From Fibrobacterota bacterium (lineage in GTDB: Bacteria; Fibrobacterota; OXYB2-FULL-49-7; JAEUSG01): a stretch of DNA of 35,516 nucleotides. Shown piece by piece: positions 7,408-14,707 of the stretch. Every line of letters begins with the position of its first letter. Within the stretch, counting starts at the first letter, position 1. The position numbers and the translations under genes were made by a program. The notes beneath the pieces are model-generated. The model was not told the DNA's origin. It did no database searches and saw nothing but the letters and a program-made list of their open reading frames with translations. Location of the stretch: the NCBI GenBank assembly GCA_016788315.1, contig JAEUSG010000087.1, forward strand, positions 1 through 35,516, given 5' to 3'.

Positions 7408-8733
7408 ATGAACAAAAAAGTTTTAACTCTTCTTTTCGCGATAAATGCAGCCATTTTTTCGATGAATCTAACTTCTCTTCCGGCAAATACATTTGTCAAG
7501 GTTACCCCCATTACTCATGAATTTCCTAACGGCTACACAGGTTCATTCGCCAAACGTTTCTGGTGCAATTTCACCTGGGACAATGACAGCGGTCGAATTC
7601 TTTTTTACGAAGGTTACCAGGGAAGTCATAATCAGGTTGGCGGCAGCATCTATGCCAATGCCATATATTCATTTACTCCGGCTGATTCAAAAGTTAAGAT
7701 GCTCAATCTATCAAACTGGAGTAATCCAAGCTACGACCACCATGTTGCCGACTCAGGTACAGCATCTCCACATCCGAGACATACTTATGGCGGCTTCAAG
7801 TATATCTCAAAATTTAAAAGCATCTTCATGGGTTTTGGCGCCTGCGCCCATGATGTAACATGTACATCAGGCGACATATGGCAATACGATCTCACTCTCA
7901 AAACATGGACTGAAATCGGAAAACCTCTTCCAGCAGATGGACAAATAGGTGAAAGCACTTACAACAGCAAATTCGGTTATTTAGAAGGCTCCGACACTTT
8001 ATGGGTCTTTGCTCCAAGAAGGGATGCTAGCGGCTGGCTGAATATTTACTCCTTTAATCTTAGTACACACAAATGGTCAGCAAAATTGAATTACGGTACT
8101 TCTGTTGCCAATCTGGTCTGCATTGCTGAAGACAACTCTAGGAAACATATTCTTATGTGGACAAGTAATAATGGAAATAAATTCTGGTATTTTTCACCTA
8201 TTACGGAAAAGATAACCCAGCTTCCTGCTCCACCGGCAGAATTAAAAACCTCTGGAAAAATTGTCTATGTTCCTAAACATGATCGATATGTCATTTATGA
8301 CAACAGTAAAGTCTGGTCTTTAAATCCGGTTGATACAACCTGGAGCGAAATTGCTTCAAGCGGTATCCCGGGAACAAGATTTGATGACTATTTTGCATAT
8401 GATGTACTAAACGATGCCATCACGATGTTTGATATTAATGGAGCATACTGGGTTTACCGTTTTACACCAGTATCTTCAACTTCAGAAAAAACAGGAGTGA
8501 TAAATAATTTACATTTCTCAGCTTTTCCTAATCCTGCAAAGAACATCATAGACTTTTCATCTAATAGCAAAAATACAGTCTATAACATTTATGATATTTC
8601 AGGGCGGATTATAGCCACTCTATACGGAAGTAAATGCAAATGGGATGCTGCAGGTATACCAGCAGGCATTTATACTGTTAAGGCAAAATCCGGACATAGC
8701 GAAGGAATACGACGTTTAACCCTCGCTAAATAG
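7408..8733 (+). CDS. Secreted Kelch-like beta-propeller protein with T9SS C-terminal domain
   Basis: 441 residues. Signal peptide MNKKVLTLLFAINAAIFS followed by a body of repeated beta-strand units of Kelch/galactose-oxidase flavour (DIWQYDLTLKTWTEIG, LNIYSFNLSTHKWSAKL, KVWSLNPVDTTWSEIA), spaced as propeller blades. The last 80 or so residues (FSAFPNPAKNIIDFS ... YNIYDISGRI ... WDAAGIPAGIYTVKA) form a T9SS sorting-type domain, so the protein should reach the cell surface. An earlier in-frame TTG at 7357 lies inside the promoter; the start used has AAAAAGGAG at 7393-7401. Ligand unknown; propellers of this type often bind glycans or form adhesins. Its tail overlaps the convergent hemerythrin gene by 18 bases. 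Likely regulated by the adjacent activator. Confidence 0.85.
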   Translation: MNKKVLTLLFAINAAIFSMNLTSLPANTFVKVTPITHEFPNGYTGSFAKRFWCNFTWDNDSGRILFYEGYQGSHNQVGGSIYANAIYSFTPADSKVKMLNLSNWSNPSYDHHVADSGTASPHPRHTYGGFKYISKFKSIFMGFGACAHDVTCTSGDIWQYDLTLKTWTEIGKPLPADGQIGESTYNSKFGYLEGSDTLWVFAPRRDASGWLNIYSFNLSTHKWSAKLNYGTSVANLVCIAEDNSRKHILMWTSNNGNKFWYFSPITEKITQLPAPPAELKTSGKIVYVPKHDRYVIYDNSKVWSLNPVDTTWSEIASSGIPGTRFDDYFAYDVLNDAITMFDINGAYWVYRFTPVSSTSEKTGVINNLHFSAFPNPAKNIIDFSSNSKNTVYNIYDISGRIIATLYGSKCKWDAAGIPAGIYTVKAKSGHSEGIRRLTLAK

Positions 8734-9474
8734 TGAGACATATTTTACATTTTGCGATGAGAACTTTTCGTCAACTTCGGCAAATTTGCTGAATAGCTGA
8801 CCGATATCTCTGTCACTCAATTGACGATCCATCCAGGGATAGAGAATCTCATCCTCTTTCTTAATGTGTTCGGTCAGGAGGTCAGTATATGACTTCAGCC
8901 CATTTCTAATTGCAGCAGTATTTCCTGTTTTAAGAGCATCAGCAACAGATCTTACATACTTTCGACCTGCAACATGCTCCTCTTCCATTGCCACAATGAT
9001 ATCAGAATTTGCATCAAAGAATTTGAAAAGAATATCCTCTTCCTTCGCATGATGGAACTTATCTGCATAGTTTCTTATAAAATCCAGCGCCTGTTCAATA
9101 ACAGCTGTTGATTCCAGTAATGTTTTATCATCAGCAGTAATCAGCAACTGCACTTTTGCGATTACCCTTTTAATATTCACATGCTCTTCTATAAGTGCAG
9201 CCAATGGAGGAGAGATCTTTTTTCTCAAAACTTTCGGTTTTCTTTGCAGTTTCGGAATTTCAACTTTTACCCCTGGGTAAATTACCTCTGCCATTTCAGA
9301 AAAGAGTGAATATTCATCTGATTCGTTCAGATTGTGTATTTCAATGATGTCACGAAGGCGGCAGGTTCCCATTGAACAGCCGGTACAGCCGATATTCCAT
9401 TTAGTAAGAACATCCTCCACCCCGTTATATTCTTTGATTATCTCTTTTATGTTTTTATCAAGCAGAGCGTTCAT
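8716..9474 (-). CDS. Hemerythrin-domain protein with N-terminal cysteine-rich (DUF1858/ScdA-like) segment
   Basis: 252 residues, cytoplasmic. The N-terminal part (1-60) has CTGCSMGTC (C30, C33, C38) in a setting like DUF1858 / ScdA N-terminal domains. Residues about 88-225 form a hemerythrin four-helix bundle with likely iron ligands H98, H141 or H142 with E146 (HHAKEED), H167 (EEEH) and H203 with E207 (EHIKKEDE). Relatives of the RIC/ScdA type help repair iron-sulfur clusters after nitric oxide or oxidative damage; others sense or carry O2 or NO. Ribosome site AAAAAAGGA lies 7 bases before the ATG. An FNR/DNR-like box lies upstream. The gene end overlaps the convergent Kelch-like gene. Confidence 0.88.
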   Translation of the reverse strand: MNALLDKNIKEIIKEYNGVEDVLTKWNIGCTGCSMGTCRLRDIIEIHNLNESDEYSLFSEMAEVIYPGVKVEIPKLQRKPKVLRKKISPPLAALIEEHVNIKRVIAKVQLLITADDKTLLESTAVIEQALDFIRNYADKFHHAKEEDILFKFFDANSDIIVAMEEEHVAGRKYVRSVADALKTGNTAAIRNGLKSYTDLLTEHIKKEDEILYPWMDRQLSDRDIGQLFSKFAEVDEKFSSQNVKYVSLFSEG

Positions 9475-9531
9475 TATTCAATCCTTTTTTATTGTGTAGT
9501 GAAAAGATACTGTTAATTAGAAGAGATAACC

Positions 9532-9545
9532 TTGACCTGGATCAT
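9532..9545 (-). promoter_or_regulatory. FNR/DNR-like operator upstream of the hemerythrin gene
   Basis: TTGACCTGGATCAT matches the FNR/DNR consensus TTGATNNNNATCAA at 8 of 10 fixed positions. Its centre is 64 bases before the hemerythrin start. A -10-like TATCTT on the minus strand (9509-9504) would place the transcription start near 9497 and the box at about -41.5, the class II activation position. Fits anaerobic or nitric oxide control of a hemerythrin gene. Confidence 0.45.
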
Positions 9546-9613
9546 GTTATCAAATACCTTGAAACAAGTACATTCATTAATACATTATCATTCATGTAGT
9601 TATGAAATTTTAT

Positions 9614-9656
9614 GCGTAGATTAATCTCTATATTTGCGTAGATTATGCGTAGATTA
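9614..9656 (+). repeat. Three direct repeats GCGTAGATTA before the Fic gene
   Basis: Identical decamers at 9614-9623, 9636-9645 and 9647-9656, with start-to-start spacing of 22 and 11 bases, that is two and one helical turns. The last ends 13 bases before the Fic start codon, so a bound protein would cover the promoter or ribosome entry region. The phasing suggests a cooperative operator; the winged-helix-like C-terminus of the Fic protein makes autoregulation a reasonable guess. Confidence 0.75.
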
Positions 9657-9669
9657 TTATCTTTTTATT

Positions 9670-10782
9670 ATGACATTTTCAAGATATATACATGAACTTC
9701 CGGAATGGCCGAAATTCCATTACGACAGATCTGCTTTAACTGATCTTCTTGCGGAAGTGAGATATCATCAGGGAAAGCTGCTTGGTCGTATGAACTCCAT
9801 GGGTCTGGACGAGAAGAATCTTGCAAATCTCAACACCCGCCTTCTTGACATAAAAAATACCAGTGAGATAGAAGGTGATATTCTGGAAAAAATTCAGATA
9901 CGATCCTCCCTTGCCAGACGGCTTCATATGCCTCTGGAATCAAAAGTAAAAGCTGAAAAACATGTCGATGATGTCGTATCTATGATTTTAAGAGCAACGT
10001 CACTCTACAATCAAAAACTGACAAAAGAAGAGCTCTTCAAATGGCATTCCATGCTTTTCCCGGAAGGATTGAGCGGTAAACGCGAAATAGTTTCCGGAGG
10101 ATGGCGAAATAATCCTCCCTCTGACCCTATGCAGGTGGTGTCAGGTTATCATGGTAAAGTACGTATTCACTTTCAGGCACCCGATTCAGACAGGCTTGAA
10201 AATGAAATAACGTCATTCCTGCACTGGTTTAATAATGTGAACAATGTTGACCCTGTTCTTAAATCAGCAATTGCACATCTATGGTTTGTTACTGTTCATC
10301 CCTTTGATGACGGCAACGGACGCATAGCACGAGCTATTGGAGATCGCCTTTTGTCCCTAGCCGATCAAAGCCAATATCGTTTTTACAGCATGTCAACTCA
10401 GATACTGAAAGAGCGAAAAGAGTATTACTCAATACTTGAAAGAACGCAAAGAGGTACTCTCGATATTACCGAATGGCTTAGTTGGTATCTTGCATGTCTT
10501 TTGCGCTCTATCAATTATGCTGAAAAAGAGATGCTAGCAGTTGATAAATTAGCAACCTTTTGGAAAACCTATGCAAAATCTGATTTTAATAACCGGCAGA
10601 TCAAGGTTTTAACAATGTTGCTTAATGAATTCGAAGGAAACCTTACAACTTCAAAATGGGCTAAACTTGCCAGCACCTCACACGATACCGCCCTGCGTGA
10701 CATTAATGACTTGATAGAGAGAAAGATTATCGAAAAAATTGATTCTGGCGGCAGAAGTACCGCCTATAAGCTTTTACGTTGA
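9670..10782 (+). CDS. Fic-domain protein (predicted AMPylase) with DUF4172-like N-terminus and winged-helix C-terminus
   Basis: 370 residues from ATG 9670. The Fic motif HPFDDGNGRIAR starts at catalytic H210. An inhibitory helix motif TSEIEG (64-69, pattern S/TxxxE-G/N) precedes the Fic core, making this a class II, self-inhibited protein. The first 45 residues (PEWPKFHYDRSALTDLLAEVR, LLGRM) match the DUF4172 region found in front of such Fic proteins. The last 70 or so residues (DFNNRQIKVLTMLL ... STSHDTALRDINDLIERKII) look like a winged helix-turn-helix that could bind the upstream repeats. Fic enzymes usually transfer AMP to a target protein's hydroxyl group; the target here is unknown. 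The longer TTG start at 9634 would translate the repeats and is not used. It overlaps the convergent MFS gene by 19 bases. Confidence 0.92.
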   Translation: MTFSRYIHELPEWPKFHYDRSALTDLLAEVRYHQGKLLGRMNSMGLDEKNLANLNTRLLDIKNTSEIEGDILEKIQIRSSLARRLHMPLESKVKAEKHVDDVVSMILRATSLYNQKLTKEELFKWHSMLFPEGLSGKREIVSGGWRNNPPSDPMQVVSGYHGKVRIHFQAPDSDRLENEITSFLHWFNNVNNVDPVLKSAIAHLWFVTVHPFDDGNGRIARAIGDRLLSLADQSQYRFYSMSTQILKERKEYYSILERTQRGTLDITEWLSWYLACLLRSINYAEKEMLAVDKLATFWKTYAKSDFNNRQIKVLTMLLNEFEGNLTTSKWAKLASTSHDTALRDINDLIERKIIEKIDSGGRSTAYKLLR

Positions 10783-11831
10783 TCACCTTGCGAACGTTTG
10801 GATAGTAAAAGCAAAGCTGCTGTTATACATAATGCGGCAATAAATGCTGCTGTTGAAAAGAATTCTATTGAAATAACGGGTTTAGTTTCCGGAAAAAATG
10901 TTGGCAATGTCCCTGCAACAAGTGCAAGACAGGCAAGTCCGAAAGCAAATCCGGAACGCAGAGGAAGCGCATTGTAAAGCGCAGCCAGGGTAACAGGCAT
11001 TGTCATTTGGAATAGCATAATACCCATAAAGGCAAATGCTGTTCCGGGCAGAAATTTAAAGACAACTACTGAAAATAAAAGAGCAATAACACTACTCTTT
11101 ATCCAGCCGAAGCGATCTGCAACAAACCCTCCCATAAACTTTCCTGAAAAGGCAGCTAATGCTATGATCAGCGGTGTGTAAGTTGATTTAAGGCAGAAAG
11201 AACCTCCCATACTGCCGCCTAGCGCGCGTATTCCTACAGAAACCATAAGAAGCAGGACGATTAGTGATACAAGGGGAAAGGAACGTTTCTCTGTTACTAT
11301 TGGTTTGTTTACATTATCAATTTTAGCTGATATTAAAAATGCTGCTGCAAAGGAGATTGTAAGTAACACAACTGTTGGAAGCAGAAACCATTCTCCCTGT
11401 TTACCAAACCAGATACCAATTGCGAGTCCTATGGCACCAGGAGCGACAAATACTCCTGGATGAACAGCTTTTGAGGGGTTTATTCTTAGAACAATTGATC
11501 CCGCACCTACATGGAAGAGAGAGTTTCCAGTTGCGACCAACAAAATGGCTGGTAAGACTGTGAACGGTGCTGATATGAGACCTGCTGCGGCCAAAGCTAT
11601 TCCCAAGAGCATTGTAAGACGTGCTCTATTTGAAAGGTCGCTTATCAAGCCGAAAATAAACTGACTTCCGAATGCTATTGAGTTGTAAATAATTGCATTT
11701 CTGAAAACATAATCAGGTTGTAAATTATTGGCAGATGCACATAAAAAGATTGTTATTGCTGATGTGAAATCAATGATTGCATGAACAAATCCTAGAGTAC
11801 CTGATATTTTGAAGTCTTCTGATGTTTTCAT
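10764..11831 (-). CDS. MFS-type membrane transporter
   Basis: 355 residues with about 10-12 hydrophobic spans, somewhat short for the family (usually near 400). Motif-A-like loops follow TM2 (FGLISDLSNRARL) and the equivalent spot of the second half (GKFMGGFVADRFG), the internal two-fold mark of the major facilitator superfamily. Substrate cannot be told. The divergent gene at 11890 starts 58 bases away, so they may share regulatory DNA. The 3' end overlaps the Fic gene. Confidence 0.78.
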   Translation of the reverse strand: MKTSEDFKISGTLGFVHAIIDFTSAITIFLCASANNLQPDYVFRNAIIYNSIAFGSQFIFGLISDLSNRARLTMLLGIALAAAGLISAPFTVLPAILLVATGNSLFHVGAGSIVLRINPSKAVHPGVFVAPGAIGLAIGIWFGKQGEWFLLPTVVLLTISFAAAFLISAKIDNVNKPIVTEKRSFPLVSLIVLLLMVSVGIRALGGSMGGSFCLKSTYTPLIIALAAFSGKFMGGFVADRFGWIKSSVIALLFSVVVFKFLPGTAFAFMGIMLFQMTMPVTLAALYNALPLRSGFAFGLACLALVAGTLPTFFPETKPVISIEFFSTAAFIAALCITAALLLLSKRSQGDQRKSL

Positions 11832-11889
11832 TTAGTCAGTATAATTACTATATTTCAGGAGAACAGTCAATAAACAAAAGGAAAATTTT

Positions 11890-12624
11890 ATGAGATATTC
11901 AATAGTTGCTCTTACCCTACTTATCATGGCATCTTTTTCTAATGCTGATATTATACCACCTGATGTACATTTTATAACACACACATTGAAATTTACCAAC
12001 TACAACGAGTTTTCTGATAAAATAATTTTTCATACTTACAGATCCGGTTATTATGGTATTCCTTATTGCGATACTGTTAAAAACGGCATATTAAATAATT
12101 TTTCAGGAGAAATTTCTATTTCAAATTTTGGCTCATGCCAATGTAGTTCTGGTTACCTTATCCCTTACAATGTAGCATCTGGATTAAATGTTGGTGCATC
12201 AGAATTCTTAAGAGTATCTAACACAGACCCGAGGATTTCTATTATATCTGAATATATTTTCTATTACGATTCCACTGTTAAACTACGAGCAGCAATACAA
12301 AAGAAAACTGTAAAATTCAGTAACGGTAAAGCCGACTCAGTCATAACATATCCAAAGCCTTCTGCAATTGAGAAAAATACCGTTTTACAAAATTCAAAAC
12401 AGGCTACTGTAAAATATGCCAATGGCTATATCAATTACTCACTACCATCAAACGCCCCAGCAACGCTGACTTTCTGGGATCCTACCGGAAAGAGAGTTTC
12501 TTTTCTTAAAATCACATCGACCTCAGGAAAAGTTTTGGTTCCTTCTCTGCCTTCAGGAAACTATCTCGCCGTTCTTGAAGGGCAGAATGTTAAGGTTTCA
12601 ACTAAGCTCGTTATAAAACACTAA
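11890..12624 (+). CDS. Secreted hypothetical protein with T9SS-like C-terminal domain
   Basis: 244 residues. Signal peptide MRYSIVALTLLIMASFSNA, then a region of about 130 residues with no recognised domain that contains CQCSSG. The last 70 residues (VKYANGYINYSLPSNAPATL ... VPSLPSGNYLAVLEG ... KLVIKH) have the strand pattern of a T9SS sorting domain but lack the usual PNP start, so export by T9SS is likely but not certain. Ribosome site AAAAGG about 8 bases upstream. Its stop codon shares one base with the start of the next gene (TAATG), implying translational coupling. Confidence 0.7.
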   Translation: MRYSIVALTLLIMASFSNADIIPPDVHFITHTLKFTNYNEFSDKIIFHTYRSGYYGIPYCDTVKNGILNNFSGEISISNFGSCQCSSGYLIPYNVASGLNVGASEFLRVSNTDPRISIISEYIFYYDSTVKLRAAIQKKTVKFSNGKADSVITYPKPSAIEKNTVLQNSKQATVKYANGYINYSLPSNAPATLTFWDPTGKRVSFLKITSTSGKVLVPSLPSGNYLAVLEGQNVKVSTKLVIKH

Positions 12625-12983
12625 TGCCGTTAGATTTATCACTTCTTTTTCTTAAAGCTCTCGGAGCTACAATTCTTATAGAAACAGCAGTGCTGCTTCT
12701 CCTGAACCGCTTCTCGCGCCGATTGTTTCCTGTTGCACTCCCTGTTCCTGCTGTCGTTTTTGCTGGAATACTTTGCTCCTTTGCAACGCTGCCATATCTC
12801 TGGTTCGTCTTGCCGGATATTCTGCATAACAGAACATTACTGATTTGGCTTGGTGAAATATTCGTAGTTCTGATAGAGATGGTTATATACAAAAAAATCT
12901 TACAGACCTCCTTTTTAAGATCTTTTCTAATATCCCTTATTTGTAACTCTGTTTCTGCAATTTCTGGCCTTTGGTTATTTTAA
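12624..12983 (+). CDS. Small integral membrane protein of unknown function
   Basis: 119 residues with about four hydrophobic segments: roughly 5-27, 33-55, 69-90 and 97-117. A conserved-looking acidic face is visible (E20 in the first, E78 and E85 in the third segment: WLGEIFVVLIEMVIYKK). No family is recognised with certainty. It begins within the stop codon of the secreted protein gene, so the two are probably made together; a role in export, processing or signalling of that protein is only a guess. Confidence 0.7.
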   Translation: MPLDLSLLFLKALGATILIETAVLLLLNRFSRRLFPVALPVPAVVFAGILCSFATLPYLWFVLPDILHNRTLLIWLGEIFVVLIEMVIYKKILQTSFLRSFLISLICNSVSAISGLWLF

Positions 12984-12988
12984 GAAAC

Positions 12989-13071
12989 GTACGCTGTATA
13001 TCTTATATTTTATCTATATATATATTATAACTACATATAATACAATATGTTATGTAATAATATGTACGCTG
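12989..13071 (+). repeat. Direct repeat GTACGCTG upstream of the TIGR02147 operon
   Basis: GTACGCTG at 12989-12996 and 13064-13071, 75 bases apart (close to seven helical turns), each followed by an AT-rich stretch ending in ATATTT. The DNA between is almost purely A/T and would be curved or easily melted. It fits a looping operator for the regulator encoded just downstream. Confidence 0.4.
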
Positions 13072-13133
13072 ATAAGATCGATATTTACTCTCATGTCGTT
13101 GCGCAGCAGCAATAAATAGTTTATCTTACTCGC

Positions 13134-13979
13134 ATGAGTAAACGTGCAAAACCGGATATACTAAGCTATCATAATTACAGAAAACTTCTGAAGGATCTTT
13201 TTTCCTTCCATCAGAAGGAGAACAGACATTTCACTTATCGTTATTTTTCGATGCGGGCCGGTTTTGCTTCACCTAGTGCACTTAATGAAATTATTGCCGG
13301 AAAGAAAAATCTTACTCAGTCAAGTATTGTAAAGATGGCTGATGGATTTAAGCTTACCAAAACAGAAACAGAATATTTTACCAACCTGGTCTATTTCAAT
13401 CAAAGTAAAACAGAGAAAGAAAAGACCCGTTACTTTCAGGAAATTTCCAGAATACAAAAATCCAAGAAGGGCAAAACTCTCACAACCGAGCAGTTTGAAT
13501 ATTACTCCAGCTGGCACAACTGCGCAGTTCGTGAACTGATATGCACAAAAGGGTTTAAAAATGATCCTGAATGGATTGCTTCCAGGCTTAATCCAAAAAT
13601 TACCCCTGCAGAAGCAGCTAACGCGCTGAACCTTCTTCAGAGATTGAAACTTGTAAAGACTGAAGCTGATGGGACTCTTTCATTAGATTCTCCAAAGCTT
13701 GAAGTTGATCCTGATGTAACCACGCTTTCTATTCGGAATTTCAACCGTGACATGATACGGCTCGGAAGCGAATCGATAGAACGCTTTCCACAGGCAAAAC
13801 GTGAAGTAAGTGGTATTACTGTTGGTGTTTCCAAAGAAGCCGCTGAGGAAATGAAATCCATGGTAAGAGAGTTCAAAAAGCAGCTTCTTAATTTTGCAAT
13901 AAATGACAAAAGAACGTCTGAAGAGGTTTATCAGATGAATTTTCAGTTTTTTCCATTATCAGAATCGGAGCTGTCATGA
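13134..13979 (+). CDS. TIGR02147 / DUF4423 family transcriptional regulator
   Basis: 281 residues. The N-terminus ILSYHNYRKLLKDLFSFHQK ... FTYRYFSMRAGFASPSALNEIIAGKKNLT is the signature of TIGR02147, a family expanded in Fibrobacter and relatives, with a Cro/XRE-like helix-turn-helix around residues 40-80. The C-terminal half (ELICTKGFKNDPEWIASRL ... AANALNLLQRLKLV) is the DUF4423-type region ending in a winged-helix-like segment. Function in the family is not established by experiment that I know of; members typically sit before genes for surface proteins, as here. No Shine-Dalgarno sequence. ATGA overlap with the lipoprotein gene shows one operon. Confidence 0.88.
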   Translation: MSKRAKPDILSYHNYRKLLKDLFSFHQKENRHFTYRYFSMRAGFASPSALNEIIAGKKNLTQSSIVKMADGFKLTKTETEYFTNLVYFNQSKTEKEKTRYFQEISRIQKSKKGKTLTTEQFEYYSSWHNCAVRELICTKGFKNDPEWIASRLNPKITPAEAANALNLLQRLKLVKTEADGTLSLDSPKLEVDPDVTTLSIRNFNRDMIRLGSESIERFPQAKREVSGITVGVSKEAAEEMKSMVREFKKQLLNFAINDKRTSEEVYQMNFQFFPLSESELS

Positions 13980-14695
13980 AAAGGGCAGTATTAGCACTCA
14001 TAGCAGCTATTATTTTTTTATCAGCTTGCACCGGCGGCAATATTGCTGGTACTGGTTCTGAATCACCAAATGCCATAACAGGAACTATTTACAATTTAAG
14101 AGCGGATATTACCGCAGACCTGAAAGCCGTTGGAAAAGTTTGTATAACACTTTACCGTATTGATTCTTTAAGAGACTCAACTAACAGGCTGAATATGAGT
14201 TGGTATGCAACAGATTCCTCCCTTACTGATTCTTCAGGACACTTTTCATTTGAAATTGACACCATGGGCCAATATTCTGTCCTAGCATCATATCAGAGCC
14301 TAAAAGCTTTCTCTGGAATCATCAATATCAATTCTTTGAAAAAGTCAATAAACAACTTAACGTTGGAACTGAAAAACACCATTAACATTGATGGTAGTCT
14401 AAGAGATACATCACAAACAAACTATTCAAAATTGAAGTTAGGAATAATTGGCACACCTTTCATTACTGAATGTTTTTCAAATTCAAGCTTCTATTTTACT
14501 GAAGTGCCCCAGGGAGATCTTCAATTCTATGCATCTGTTCTATCAATTCACAGCAGAATCACAAATGACACAACACATTATTATAATCAACCAAGTTTTC
14601 CATTTTTTTCCTTTCCGGTAGTAATACAAAATGATACCGTACGCACATCCATCGGCACCTTACCGATCATTTACAAATCGACACTTAATCCCTAA
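13976..14695 (+). CDS. Predicted outer-surface lipoprotein, TIGR02147-associated
   Basis: 239 residues. Lipoprotein signal MKRAVLALIAAIIFLSAC with lipobox LSAC (lipidated Cys18), then a Gly-rich stretch GGNIAGTGSESPNAITGTI. This 'GTGSE(T/S).N...G' start recurs, as I recall, in lipoproteins placed after TIGR02147 regulators in Fibrobacterota. The mature part looks like beta-sandwich repeats of the carboxypeptidase-regulatory kind (ITGTIYN ... SGHFSFEIDTMGQYSVLA). No catalytic residues are evident. It overlaps the regulator by 4 bases and is 12 bases ahead of the VIT gene, so all three should be co-expressed. Confidence 0.8.
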   Translation: MKRAVLALIAAIIFLSACTGGNIAGTGSESPNAITGTIYNLRADITADLKAVGKVCITLYRIDSLRDSTNRLNMSWYATDSSLTDSSGHFSFEIDTMGQYSVLASYQSLKAFSGIININSLKKSINNLTLELKNTINIDGSLRDTSQTNYSKLKLGIIGTPFITECFSNSSFYFTEVPQGDLQFYASVLSIHSRITNDTTHYYNQPSFPFFSFPVVIQNDTVRTSIGTLPIIYKSTLNP

Positions 14696-14707
14696 ACGGA
14701 GGTTTAT

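Noticed and set aside
9634..9669. TTG start for the Fic gene
   Set aside because: It would encode residues from the repeat array; family members begin at the region starting with ATG 9670.
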